DNA from: Haplomitrium mnioides
Taxonomy: Eukaryota; Marchantiophyta; Haplomitriopsida; Calobryales
DNA: 47,309 nt
Direction: 5' to 3'
Assembly (NCBI GenBank): GCA_049999725.1
Contig: JBNGIS010020575.1
Coordinates: 1-47,309 of the forward strand
The position numbers and the translations under genes are program-made. This document shows, piece by piece, positions 33,200 through 45,536 of the stretch (positions are counted from its first letter, which is position 1; the number at the start of each line of letters is the position of its first letter). A model generated the notes under the pieces. The model saw nothing but the letters and a program-made list of their open reading frames with translations. It was not told where the DNA came from and searched no databases.

Positions 33200-36090
33200 T
33201 GTGAGGGATACAAAATGCAAAAACAAACTTTGAGCTCTAAAAAAGGAGTAGACAATATGTGTTGAGGAATATTTTTATAAGTATTGAGAGAACTCTATAC
33301 CTACAATTTAAGGTAGCCAATCATAAAGATAATCAAGATGATTTGTACTACATATTGAAAATACTAACAACCCATTTCTACCCCAATGAAAAAACAAAAC
33401 GAAACAAAACAAACCCAAAAAATAAAGCTAGCTAACTAACTAGAGAATCAGCGTTAGAGAAATTCTAAGCTCTACTTTCCCTTCCATATGCAATTTCTCC
33501 TCACACACTGCACATGAGTTGCAATCTAATAAGTTTCTTGAGAAGGAATAAATGATTTCATTGTTTCTACATTGAGACTTTTGTGAATAAAAGATCCATA
33601 GAGTTCATCACTCCATAGTGTGCCTTACATTTATAGAAGAGGGAACTTTCTAAGTGCAAGGTTGTGGAAATACTCTAAGAAGGTCAAGGCGATAAATTCA
33701 CTAAGCTTATGTGTGGTGGTGTACTTGTTGGGCCAATCCATTCTTCTTACAAAGTGTAGGGCTCAAGGGCCTCACTTGGAATCATACCCCAAATAGGATC
33801 ACTCACTATGTTGTTAATGTCAGGGAGAAAGTCTCATGATTGAGAGAAGCAACTACATGTAATTCAATATATAGATAGAGGCTACAATATTAAGAGAATG
33901 AACCGAACAAAATAAACAATAATTTGTACAATCAAGTAATAAAGTCTCATCAACAAATATTATTCAATTATTAGACATTCAAGTAGCGACAAAATTAAAC
34001 TCAAGATTAAAATGAACTTTAAAAATTGTACAATCAAATATTCATAGATTAAACTCACAATTGAAAGAAGAAAGTATATGTGATTCAATAGAGAGTAAGA
34101 CTCACTGTGGATAGTGTTTGTTGAGAGCTTACCATAAACCTCCAAGCAACATTAGGAGTAGTATTGACAACTTGCTACTACTTCACCACATACTTTGTCA
34201 ATTCCCAATTGTGGATATAAGTTTTGCTAGAGGCAAAACTAAAGTCCTATGTTTTTGTTACATTTCTGGGCTGGTAGGAAAATATAAACAAAAGTTTAGC
34301 TAGCATTGTACTCTTATTCTATTCTCTTTTTGTTTTCCTCCTCTCCTTCCTATTTTTCTCATTCATCTCTGGTTTTTGTTATAGCATAATAAAACAAGAG
34401 AAGGAGATGTTAGTTGATTAGAAAGATTAGGTGTCATAAATGTTGGACCACTAGAATTGCAATATTTTTAAAAGTGTATCATACGAGTAGTTTTTGACAT
34501 ACAAGGTGAATATCTACTACTACTTGCTGTTTGGCAAAGCCATAGTTCCACATTGGCATACTTAAATTATAACTCACTTGTATGAACATGTAACAACTTT
34601 CAAAAGACATCCAAGATGAAAAATAGACCATTTGAGATACAAAAAACAATCCTTAGAGCTACAAAGATAAATAAACCTAGAGAATTAGTTGTTGACTACT
34701 CAAAATTTAGTTGTATTTGAGATGCTTCATAGAATATAATGCACTCTAATTATCTAAATGCTTGCACACCTTGGCTGTTTATGCTTATCAAAAATATTGA
34801 CTTCTAGGCCTTTCTCATATTGTGTAATAGTTAAATCAAAGAAGTTGCAAGAGAAGCCATTAGAGGTAGAGAGTTCATCTTGCATGAATTTCTATGATAG
34901 ATACCTCCTCTATGGCATGATCACCTAAGTACATGAAATTTGAAAAATCTTCTAAATCATGAACTAGTAGATTATTAACAAACTTTCTAACAAGTTGAAG
35001 CTTATAAAGGAAGACATGACAAGCATGAGATCTCACAAGTCTCTTGATGAAATCTAATTTTTTGGTGAACAAAAAAACTTAACCAAGTACGCTACACAAT
35101 TAGGGCCCATAGATATCCCAATAGATTGTCTAAAGACATAGTGACCAAAAGAGAGATAAGATCCACTAGAAATTCCAGCTATCAAATGTGGTCTATAGCT
35201 TCTACTAGTTTAAAAGACTTAAGGTTTTACTAAAAGTACAGTTTTTCTTTACTTTTAAGCCTTATATACATTTAAAGTCAAGGGGTATTTTGTGAACAAC
35301 CAAGAATATAAGTTGATGAAGCTTAAATTGTTTAGTAAAAACTTTTAAAACAAAAGAACTCATTTTGATCTTAAGATTTTGGTCCCAAGAGGTCAACTGA
35401 AATCTAAGGAATCAATTAGCTATGAGATGCTTCAATCTGAATGTGGAAAAAAGGAGATATAGGGGGAATCCCTGGTACTTGGCGGCTTCTTGGTATTTGC
35501 TTTGTAGAATAGTGGTGAGTAGTTTGATAAGGGAGGCACACAAAGTCAAAGTGGTAGTGGATTGTACACATCGCTAAACTTTGGGTTCTTCATGAAGGAT
35601 TAATGTCAGCTATTGATTCCAAGCTACAAAGTCAATCTGTCCATTAAGAAATGTAGATTCCATATAAACAACTTTGCAATTCCTCAATAAAAGAGATACC
35701 ATCTGATGAATCAAAAATCGTGATAATCTGGTGCTCGATAGGTGGCATCTTAGTGACCGCAAATCTGCGATGTAATAAGAATCGACAAAAAGTACTCCAA
35801 GATTGTGTGATTCGATCCAAAGACGATTCACATTCCTTACATATCTTCAAAGTCTATCAATCAAATCGATTAACACGCCTTATGCAATTCCACACTGGGA
35901 AAAGAATCTGGAAGAGGTGAAAATAGTTGTTTTTATATTTTTTAGGATTGAGATACTCTATACAACTAATCAAAAGGTAAGAACTTCAAATACTTACATA
36001 GTGAGATATGTCTTCAAATCGGATGGTGAACTGCTTTCGGCCAAATACAACTTTTATAGTAAAAGGTTTATAATTACAAGGCAAAAGAAC
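33200..36090. other. No recognisable gene, AT-rich
   Basis: Only short open frames are present, including a pair of overlapping - strand frames at 35610-35850 that match nothing I know. The stretch lies upstream of the G3 remnant in its transcriptional sense and could hold the rest of G3 or other old repeats. Confidence 0.45.
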
Positions 36091-36094
36091 TTCA

Positions 36095-36340
36095 AATCTG
36101 ACTTTTTGGGTTATCCGACAAGCGTGAAAGGATACGTTTGGGGAATGGAATCTAAGGATACTTTTGGTCTAACTTTTTGAGCTATTAAGCAAGAAAAAAC
36201 ACCAATATTTGGGAATGGAATCTAAGAATACATTGGGTCTAACTTTTTGGGCTATTGGCAACCAAGAAACACTAATATTCAGGAATGGAATCTAAAGATA
36301 CATTGGGTTAGGCTATAAGGGTTATTGGATGGGTGTGAAA
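36095..36340. repeat. 70-bp tandem repeat, about 3 copies
   Basis: GGGAATGGAATCTAAGRATAC recurs at 36141, 36211 and 36281 (AGGAATGG in the last), exactly 70 bp apart. Each is followed by TTGGGTCTAACTTTTTGGGC-like text. A partial earlier unit starts near 36095. Confidence 0.9.
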
Positions 36341-37798
36341 TGATACAATTTGAGAGGGAAACATAGTAAAACTTTGGGTCCAATAAGTCAGTGCCATTTG
36401 TTCAATACTATCGGGTGTGACAGTCAAGCTACCTTATTGAAGATGACGTCAAGCAGCTTTGATCTACTAGTCCAAGAGAAGGAAATCTTGGGCAAAGGTC
36501 TCGATCGATCTAAGAAGTCATCTATCAAATATGTTAAGAATTGATAAAAGTTCTTATCTTGAGGGTCTCTAGTGTCTATTGGTGGGGCTAGGGTTCTAGA
36601 AATCTAGGTTTTGGCTTCATAGCTATCAAAAACCTTGTTTTTGGTGTGATCTTAGCATTACAAATTGTCATGTCGTGATAGTCCAGCTTCCGTGTTGAAG
36701 ACAAAACAAGAGATGACGAATCTACTCATTCAGACAAATAAGGAGGTGTAAACTATAGAGGCAGATCTTAATAATTTATAGATGATCAATAGTATTCAGC
36801 CAAGTTGCTGAGATAAGTAACATAAAAACCATCAGTCATGTTCTTGAACAAGTAGAGTTGATTCCTAACTCTCTAGTATTAGTATGTGACTAACACTCGG
36901 ACTCCGATCTTTATATTGGTTTAACTTATGTTGGAACAATGACAAAAAACAGACGCAACGATAATAGTGGTTATAAGAACATCAAATCATAGCAAAGAAG
37001 GTGGAGTTCTCTTTCTGACAGAGTCTCTTCTTTTCTTCCCTATGATTGCTAGCACAAAACGTGTACACAAATGATCACAATAAGCGATACAACACTTCAG
37101 ATGTGGATGTCTTTTTCAGATCTATAGTCTCTTTTTTTATTTGAACCTTTACTAGACATATATAGCATATTGTTAGTTCTAGGAACATATAACACTAAAA
37201 CAATATTTTTGGAATAACATACTCACACAAGAAAGGATAGCCAATGTCGGTTCAGACAACTCAACTAAACATTACAAAACAAAGCAATATCACATAACCA
37301 AGAATTTTAATCAAACCTACAGATAGTTTGCTTTAGAACACTTTGCGATTCTTTGGGGCCGATTTTTGATAGTGCATCTTTTCTCCACTTGATCTTCTTC
37401 TTTAGAATTTGTGTCTTATCATTCCATTTTTGTATTTCTGTAGGTAGACTAGCTCATCTAACTCCACATTTGTATTTTTTTGGTGAATCTTGTTTTTTCT
37501 TTTATCAAATATCCTCATGAAAAAGATTACAATCTTCTATTTGGCCCCTTTAGTAATCTCTATTACCAATCGCTTTTCAATTGTTGGTTCGATACTAGTC
37601 CTTCTCAACACTTCTATCTGATCATTCCACATTCTTGTTTAGATCTTTCCACCAATACCTCTATAATTGACATCATAATTCTTCCTCTCATCTCAACTGA
37701 AGCATGATGCAGCTGAGAAGCACTGAGAGAATTTCCAAAGTTCAGATAGAGATTGAAGCGAAAGAGCTTCCAAAAGAGCGGGGTACGAGACAAAATAC

Positions 37799-37801
<3 letters not shown>
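36341..37801. other. No recognisable gene
   Basis: AT-rich DNA with short frames only. I see no RNA gene, no transposon coding motif and no promoter that could be supported. Confidence 0.45.

Positions 37802-37857
<56 letters not shown>
37802..37857. repeat. (AG)n microsatellite, about 28 units
   Basis: An uninterrupted AG dinucleotide run. Frames through it read as Arg-Glu or Ser-Leu repeats and are not evidence of a gene. Confidence 0.95.
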
Positions 37858-37859
<2 letters not shown>

Positions 37860-38289
37860 ACAATAATAGAAATAGTAACTATATGTAAAAGCAACATAAA
37901 TACTTTTCACTTTGGAGAGCACGCAAAATTTTTAATAGATTTCTTTGATTTTTGTCTTGTGAGTGCCATCATAGAGTTTTGGTGGCTTGACTTTTGTTGA
38001 TCTGATCATTTCATTATCTGCCTAGTATAAAACTATTGAAATTCCAAGTCTACTACATATATATTCTAGTACATACAGTTCTACTAATTAGAAATGTTCA
38101 TAGTTTGTTAGTATCAATGTTTTTGTGTCAATGTTGCTTTTAAAAGTTTTTTCCAAGTCAACTTCAAGTTGGTGCACGACATTTTTAGCTCCAATTCATG
38201 TATTTGAACGCTCTTTAATCATGTTTTGAACTCCATCTTTTGTTGTAACAAATCATTTGGTTTAAGTTATAAGTGTCCCCTACAAACAA

Positions 38290-39214
38290 AAGAAAGAAGC
38301 GATGTTATAGGGCTAGTGTGGAGATATAGTTAAGGGTGCTAGTAGAATTTATGCTTTAAAACTCTTCTAATTGTCTTGAATAATCCTCTCGTAGTAGTAT
38401 GGTGCTCTCATTTGGGTTGATTGAGCTTCTTAAACGATGAGCTTGGGGCATTATGAAGGCATTAGGATTAGTATTAGTATGATATTAATAGTTAGTACTA
38501 AACTAAGTAGGTTTAGTGCTAATTGATTATTCATTAGAAGTAGAGATTTATTAAATGTTTAATTATAATCAGTGATAGGACTAGTTAGAATATGTTCCCA
38601 TAGGAAATTATGAGTAGTAAGAGGGTGGTACAAGGAGGTTAGTCTCGTATCCTTTTGTGCCCTCTTTTGCTTTTGCTTGTGTTTTGAAGAAGAAATGGAA
38701 AATAGCATTCCAAAGAGAGCCCCTTTCCAAAATTTAATGGTTGTGTTATTTTGGAATTGAATGTCTCTCAATTGTGATTGAAGAATCAAGGATGCTAAGG
38801 AATTAGTATCTCCTATGATACTAGGAGTGGAGAGAGTGTGTGGAAATTGAATTGGGATTACAAATAGGCTGCAACATAGGGCTGCCATGTTAGGGGAGTA
38901 CATGAGTGGGGACTTGAATGGTGATCTAAGCCAATCCATGTAGTACATACATAGTAGATAGCAAAAGGTATAGGCTTCTCTGGATTGAGAGTTCATACCT
39001 ATATGGAGAGATGGATTAGAGTGCATACCTCATAGAATCAATTGGATTTTGTAAGGTTCAGTCCTATAAGGATCTCGAATTGTTGCTAGGTGCTTAAATG
39101 TTTTATCTAGCTCAATAGTGATGTTGTTGTTCCTTCTAGAGTCAATGCATAGTATTCACTTTGTAGATGCTAAAAGTCCATTTGTAGGAAGCCTAAGTTT
39201 TTGTAGTATCTAGC
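38290..39214. other. No recognisable gene, possible insertion within G4
   Basis: This stretch has no match in the G3 relative. The - strand frame at 38559-39026 (about 155 aa) has no motif I recognise and mostly reads as Ser/His/Leu-rich sequence. On the - strand the junction with the G4 tail looks like a 3' splice site (pyrimidine run then TTTGTAG/GG at about 38272-38290), so an intron is an alternative to an insertion. Confidence 0.35.
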
Positions 39215-40519
39215 TTAGAAAGATTCTGTGGACATGAAAGTGAGAATGAGATGCCAAGAAGGTAACAATAAGGGTCTTTTTTCAACTTTCCTTTGAAAGA
39301 AGCTAGAACTGCATGAAATGTAAGAAAACAACCCAATATCTCCTTGTTCCTGTGGGTTCAATACAAAATCAACAAAGGTTGATTCAAAATACTTAAAGGA
39401 TGCTACAACAACTAGAACCAAAACTGAGAGTTTTACAAAAGTAGACAAAAGATAATAAAAAACTGACAGTAGAGAAAAGCAGACAACAAGAGTCCATGAA
39501 AACACGAGAGAACTAATATGTAAAGATAAAGTGATGAAGACATTGTACAATTTGACACAATTTCCATTGGCTGGTGCAGCAAAAGCAGTGCCATCAAGAG
39601 TCTCTAGAGTAAGATATCCATGTGCATGAGCATGTATGACTTTTTTATGGTCCTCACCAGTGTGTTGTGAACTTCAAAGCAAAACAAAAAAAATCTAATA
39701 TCAAAAACTAGAACTAAATCATTGACTTGGAGTGATCTATCATTGATATATTGGTCATGTTTGTGTTGCACCTAAAGTTGGTGTGAAAATCGCAAGGCAT
39801 AAGCAATCACTCTATCTTCTACTAGTGGTTCTAAAGTAGCAAGTCCATGTTGTAGTGATTTCAAGAATTGAGCCTATGTGTAATCGCCACACACAAGGAG
39901 GGAACTTGAATTTCAATTGGAAGCAATGCTTATTGGCCGTAAACAAGATGAAAAGGCATATATCCAGTGGATGCCTTGGTTATTGATTTATAAGCCCAAC
40001 GTGCAACAAGTAGATGTTCATCCCAATCGTATCAATGAGCCAAAACTATTTTAGTAAGAATCAATTTGAGAACTTTGTTTGTAGGTTTTAGTTATCCATT
40101 TGCTTGGAAATGATTGGGAGTTGATGTCTTATGGCGGATGGAATTAAAGGTTGCAAAAGCATTAATAACATTGTCAAGAAAGTACATACCCCGATCACTA
40201 ACTAGTTCTAGCAGAGAGTCCAATCTAGTAAGGATGTATTTGTAGAGGAACAAAGCCACATAGTCCACATTGTTAATAGGGAGGGAAATTGCTTCAGCTC
40301 ATTTGGTAACATAATCTATCATAGCTAATATATATTGATTGAAGTAGCTTCGTGACAAAGGATAGATTGGGCCAACAAAATCTAGACCCTTTTTTTTTAA
40401 AGCAGAAAGTGGAAGGATGGGAGTCAAAGACGTTTCATCGTGTTTTGTTGGACTACTTGTTCTCTACCAAGCATCACAAGTCCTTGTGAGTTGATGAGAA
40501 TCTGTGAATAGAGTCGTCT
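39215..40519 (-). pseudogene. G4 integrase core and C-terminal domain, with hydrophobic extension
   Basis: The second half of the zinc finger reads TCDAW (about 40465-40480). The core follows: GLDFVGPIYP (40359-40388, first Asp), DYVTK, SDRGMYFLDNVI (40166-40201, second Asp) and QANG-x-LKPTNKVL, where the catalytic Glu appears as Lys. The C-terminal domain reads NDLVLVFDIRF, then in another frame YLTLETLDGTAF and GNCVKLYNV. That frame runs on without a stop for about 100 residues (to 39215), including a hydrophobic Leu/Val/Phe-rich stretch, before ending. In-frame stops elsewhere show the copy is dead. Confidence 0.8.
40515..40519 (+). repeat. Left target-site duplication of solo LTR S
   Basis: CGTCT directly precedes the LTR start TGTCAGCCCCC and is repeated exactly at 43892-43896. 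Confidence 0.95.
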
Positions 40520-43500
40520 TGTCAGCCCCCTCCTCCTGGTCTTATCCTCCGAACACCACTCTTCGGAAGGAAAAGGCTGACTTGTACGGGTTTCAGGTTC
40601 TTTTATGAGATGGCCCCGTTGCAAGTTATCACTTTCAGGTCTTAAGGATGTTCCTCCTCACCTTACAGACCTTTCTCCTCGTTCAATTCTCTATTCACAC
40701 ATTCATCCACAACTCAACAGCTTTTCTGATCAAATTCCGAAGTGGATTTCAATGATCCTAAGTAGGATCTTGACTCAAAGTTTTACAATGCAGGATCAAG
40801 TCCTGATATCTGAATTATACAGGGGATCTATCCCCCTTACCCTCTGAATCTGATTCTTGGATTCCTGCTGAGCTGGGATCCTGTCCACTTCAGATCTGAA
40901 TTATCCTTTCCATTAATTACAAACATAAGACAAGACTAACTACACCCTGCATACACAACACCACACACTCCGCCGTCGTTCCTCTGACTTCCCCAAGATT
41001 CGATCTTTGCTACCTCTCTTGCACTCCTGCTCTTTATTCCACCTTCTCTTGAGCTTCACGATTCCAGTGACACGTCCTCCCTCTACTCACGCACTCTTTT
41101 CCAGATAGTCTTTTTATCTTCCCTCGCGAGAAGCCCTGTTTGACTTCCTCAAGATCAGAAGAGGTCTTGTTTAACTTCCACCTCTGGAAGACAGTCCTCT
41201 CGACTGCTGGCCACCCACTCCACCCTGAAGCTTTGATGGATCTTCTTACATCGTGCGCGGGCACGAATGCAGCTACTCCTTCTTGACTTCCCTTGAGAGA
41301 ATAAACCAGAAACGCCCCTGACATTCCTAGGATTGCTGCTCCTACACAATTAACACTGAGACAACCCCAAAGATCCCCCTTTGGCAGCCTCTCCGATTTC
41401 AGGACAACCCAGAATTTCTTCCCTCTTCAAGTATCAGTCCACCTCCGATGCTAGTCCACCCGTAGTGATGAGTACACCTGGATCGCCTGAGCCTCTAGAG
41501 CTCCTCGCTCAGCGATTCCCAGTGCCCCTCCAGTCCACCTCCACCCCTGCTAGCCCCCTGCTTGAGTTTACCTGCTTCAATTGAAGATTTAAGAAATTTG
41601 TCCTCCCTCCCTCGTGTGTCTACCTTTCTGCTATCGTTCTCACGATTTGCAAGTTTGCATCCACCAACAACCCCAACAACAACGCAGACAATCCTTTTAT
41701 ACTCCCCCATCACCTTGCTGAAGCCTTCCTCTTTCCCCACATTCGGCAGTTAATCTGGTTAAGCAACGTTGAGGTGACACCTGGCTAGTACGAGCAACAA
41801 CCAACTGAAGCAGTTAACCTAAGGTTCTCAATTGTCGTTCCAAAAATCTCGTGGAATGCCCTTGGCGCGGACTTGGTGCGAAGCTGGCACTTGGTCGAAG
41901 ATTGTGCTCGGAGCTCCTGATCATGGCGTAGATTAGCTCGGCGTTGATTTGCGCTTTCAAATTAGAAGAGTAGGGCTTGACGTCCTCGAAGTCGCAGATT
42001 CCGGAAGTGTCTCCGCGGGACCCCGATGATGACCCATCCGATTTCGCGATACGATGTAGAGTTAGTCGCAACCAAGAAGGGCGATCCGACATGGTAAAGC
42101 TGATTTATATCCGAAGAAGAATTCTAAGAAGAAGAGAGAGTAATCTGAAAAGTCTTGATCCCTGAATCCGAAGAAGGCGCAATCCGCGAGTGCAAAGGTA
42201 ACGTCATCCGCAAGCTCCTTCGGAACTTCCCCGTAGCCCTTGGAACTCCACAGGTTGCCACGTATCCTGCCTTCCACGTCATCCGTACAGCACCGTCCGC
42301 CGCTGCCCCGCAAAGGGGTAGGCGAACCGTCGCATTGACCTTATTCCGCATTTGATCCTTCGCTGACCCGCAGGAACCTCGGACCACCACTGAACGCCAC
42401 GTCATCCGTCGCCGCGCCGTCCAACACCGCCCCGCAAGGGGGTAGGCGGACCGTCGCCTTGACCGGATTCCGTAGTTGACCCATTGCTGACCTGCAGGAA
42501 CCCTCAGACCACAGTGGAACGCCACATCATCCGTCAACTAATTCACTCGCCGAGTAAGAACAGTACCTGTTGTTGCCGCTTTGGATCCCGCTCGCAATAA
42601 GAACAGAGGCTTCCTTTGCTATCCATTTGCTTCGCTTGATATAGGAACTATGCAGACTTCTCGTGGATTCCCTTCGTCCTATTGAAGTTTCGTCCTCACC
42701 AATGCCGGAACTCTGATAGGTCACCCTTTCGGCTGCTGGTCCCTTGCTTCTTCTTCTGGTAGGCTCATCACTTCATCGCCCTTTCAGCACAAGAAGTAAG
42801 CGCGCCATCAACACCCGTTCAACTTTAAGACCATACCTTGTCGAACTTTCCGCCACCTCACCGGATCAATGATATATCATCGTTTCGCCTTGTCGCTCTT
42901 TGTCTGGCCGGGCCCATGATAAGTCATTGTTTCACATCCGCTCCATTGGGCTCTAGTTGGCTTCCTTATGGATCCACGTTAAGTGGACTCTCCACTTAGG
43001 AAGGCTGATCGGAACCCGTTTACCCGGACCTTTCCCATTTTCCGCTAAGTCCCGCGGACTCTCTAGGAATGCCACGTGTCGCTTAATCCGTGAAGCGCGG
43101 TGGGACTGCCACATTTTCGCAGCTCCCTACGGGGTTCCTTACTCTGTAACTATGATCTGTCGCTGATTTGTCCTTCTCGCTTTGCCTCGCCGTTGCCTTA
43201 AGGTATCCTCTCTGCCGCCGTAATAGTGACCAGTCTTCGCTTCATCAGTCGCTGCTTCGCCATCGCTTCGGACCCGTCGGAACTTCCTTCACGGATCCCT
43301 GTTAAGTGGGGAACACACATAGAGAGGCTGATCGGATCCCTCTTAACTGGAGATCCCCATGTAGGGAGGCGGGATCCCGTCGAACTCTGCGGACCCGCAA
43401 GAGCTGCCACGTCTTCTGTTTTCACACGCTCTACGGAATCCTCGGGACTACGGCCATCGGTTAACTTCGCAAGGGTCCTTCTTCCTTAAATTTAGGTCAC

Positions 43501-43891
43501 AAATTGAGGGTGCACTGGTCGAACAGTTGGCTCCTCCGTTCTGCATCCCGACTTTCACCCTTGTCATGGCTCCCTCTGTCAAGAATTGCTGCATTGCGGT
43601 TCTCCTCTGCTCTCGTAGGTCCCTTCGCTCTGCCCTATATTCCTTCTCTCTTTCGATGCCATCCCCCTGGAATTCTCTGACACTGACCTCTCCGAGTCTT
43701 GCCCCCTTCCTTCACTATATGAATCCGATTCCACTACTTCAGATTGGAAAATGAGGTAACTTGCTCTTAGCTTCCGATTAGAGTTATTCTGTTGCTTCTA
43801 GATTATCTTACCACTTCAGAATGGAGAAATGTTGTTGTTGCCGCTTCTAGTTCCTTGTAAACCACATTAGCCCCTGTTCCACTAGCTGACA
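40520..43891 (-). repeat. Solo LTR S, related to the L and M LTRs
   Basis: It is 3372 bp. The + strand starts TGTCAGCC and ends GCTGACA, a good terminal inverted pair. It shares blocks with the L and M LTRs: GAGATGGCCCCGTTGCAAGT near 40603, the CTCGCGAG block at 41118-41138 and two copies of the G-rich motif (42303, 42427). No internal region, PBS or PPT lies next to it; both sides are G4 integrase. That is the expected product of recombination between two LTRs. By comparison with L and M it is in - orientation. Confidence 0.92.
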
Positions 43892-43896
43892 CGTCT
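43892..43896 (+). repeat. Right target-site duplication of solo LTR S
   Basis: CGTCT, identical to 40515-40519, directly after the terminal GCTGACA. Confidence 0.95.
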
Positions 43897-44150
43897 ACTA
43901 GTATCGCAAGTTCTTTTGCCGCAGTAGCCTTACCAACAAAGTGGCCACTACAAGTAGATGCATGGCACCCATCAAGCATTTGAGAAGTCTTGGAAGGTAT
44001 TAAGCAACATCAAAGGATACTATATTTGCCACATTGGTAGAGGAGACTAGAAACAATCGTGTAAAGAGATGTGGTTTGTATGAAAGATTGTATCTAATCT
44101 TGTTGAGGATTGGACGAGATATTGCTATTGGTGAGGAAAGGGGCTAATTG
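43897..44150 (-). pseudogene. G4 integrase N-terminal zinc finger, separated part
   Basis: On the - strand it reads MLDGCHASTCSGHFVGKA (about 43925-43990), with the two His of the HHCC zinc finger. The Cys pair (C-D-A-W, second Cys lost) lies on the other side of the solo LTR at about 40465-40480. The part further right is the linker after RNase H and is heavily decayed. Confidence 0.75.
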
Positions 44151-44523
44151 CGTATAACATCCACTACTTTGAACTAGGAACAAGCTACTCACAACATGAA
44201 CTTTTATTTTTGGGAAAATTTGTGATTTTTTAATTTGTGATTTGTGAGGTTAGTTTTTAAGAATAAAAAGTACATGAGTCTTTTGGATTTGTTTTTTGCC
44301 ATTTCAACAAGCATGATAGAGTGAGAATCAATTTCATTATGCAAAATCAATCAATATTATTAGTTTTTATGAAAATTTCAGAAAACTCATATTTGATAAA
44401 AAGCATAAAAGTTATGGTAAGTTTTCACCAAAAATTTGCATTAATCATTGATTACAACTCTAAGCCAAAAAAATTAAATACACGTCAAAAGAAACTATTT
44501 TAAAATATATTTGATTGCACAAA

Positions 44524-45536
44524 CTCTAGGCGCGTGTAGACATGGTGCTCTTTCAAACTTTTTTGTTGGAAAAAAATTACAAAACATAAAGAAAAAGCCC
44601 GAGGGGACTAGAAGTCAAGGGAATGAGTTTGCAATGGTAAACACAAAAATGAAGAAAACAAAACATTGCATGGATTTAGGAGCTTTATTTTAAACTTCAA
44701 GAAAGAAGGATGCTTTTACTTGTAGTTGAAAATCCATGCTATCAAAAGTTAACTTGGGCTTTTAAAAAGGTTTCATCATTTAAAAATATTTTATAATTCA
44801 ACAAAGCATATACACAAACGTATCATAGTTCACAATCAAAAAGGAAATAACTAAGGAGATTGAATTAAGATTGTAAGCAAAAAACATCTCCAAGTTTTAG
44901 ACTTGATTCAACCAAACAAAGGTCTCAAGATCTACAAAAGAGTCTAGGACTTATGTACAAACAAAGTTGTAATCGATAGCCTTTGTATGAAGAAGCTTGA
45001 GGGTTGTATATGAGAAGTAGAACTTGTAGAAGGCTTGGACTTCCACCCCAAAGTCTATACGCGTATAGGAATCCAAGCTCAACATGTGAACACTCCACCT
45101 CAAGTCTCTACGCGCGTAGGAATCCAAGCTCAACATGTGAACACTCCACCCCAAAGTCTATACGCGCATAGAAATCCTAACTCACCATTTGAATATTTCA
45201 CAACAAAAACTGACAAGAACCTAGGTTTTAGGTTCTGCAGAAGAGTTTTTATATGTTGGACGTTTTGCTTGCGAATCAAAGTCTATGCGCACATAGGGTT
45301 CATACTTCTACAACCGAGGATACAGATTGTAAACGTTTTATTTTTTGCAACAAACTCTACATACGCAAAAGATTACAATTTCTAATTCAGAATCTAAAAG
45401 CGAAAACGAGTACAAAGCTCTACATCTGAATCAAGCAGTGCTAAAGGTTTTAAGTTTTATATCAAAGTCCTAACAAGAAAAAAAATTAGTCAATTCGGAC
45501 AGATGTTTTAGCGAGACAATAACCTTAAACTCTTCT
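44524..45536 (-). repeat. Subterminal region of element B with CpG palindromes
   Basis: A 51-52-bp unit, AAGTCTATACGCGYRTAG plus GAATCCAAGCTCAACATGTG, begins at 45051, 45102 and 45154, with a further motif at 45278. Perfect palindromes are CTATACGCGTATAG (45055-45068) and CTACGCGCGTAG (45108-45119). The surroundings are AT-rich. The short open frames at 44951-45385 follow the repeat and are not genes. Confidence 0.85.

Larger units (their letters stand above)
29490..33200 (-). mobile_element. Element G3: old Ty3/gypsy pol remnant
   Basis: On the - strand from right to left are protease, part of reverse transcriptase, RNase H, integrase and a coiled-coil-like tail, all full of stops and frameshifts. 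It is AT-richer than L and M and belongs to another lineage. The G4 remnant at 38110-44155 is its closest relative in the window. No LTR pair was recognised. The stretch 32862-33176 (-) is open and may be the end of gag, but I see no zinc knuckle. Confidence 0.75.
38110..44155 (-). mobile_element. Element G4: old Ty3/gypsy pol remnant interrupted by solo LTR S
   Basis: It is the same family as G3. From right to left: linker and integrase zinc finger (43892-44150), then, across the solo LTR, the integrase core (39800-40519), the C-terminal domain (about 39550-39760) and a coiled-coil-like tail (about 38110-38280) that matches the G3 tail. About 1.2 kb between the C-terminal domain and that tail (38290-39480) has no counterpart in G3 and may be a further insertion. 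Reverse transcriptase and protease would lie to the right, where element B begins instead. Confidence 0.75.

Noticed and set aside
37704-38000. Open frame through the (AG)n tract
   Set aside because: About half of the reading near the tract is Arg-Glu from the microsatellite, and the rest matches nothing.
44156-44180. CACTAC at the end of element B, as proof of a CACTA (En/Spm) transposon
   Set aside because: Copy A reads CGCTAC at the same place, homology seems to start a few bases outside it, and no matching end with TAGTG or a 3-bp duplication could be shown. The protein motifs also differ from the CACTA transposases I know.
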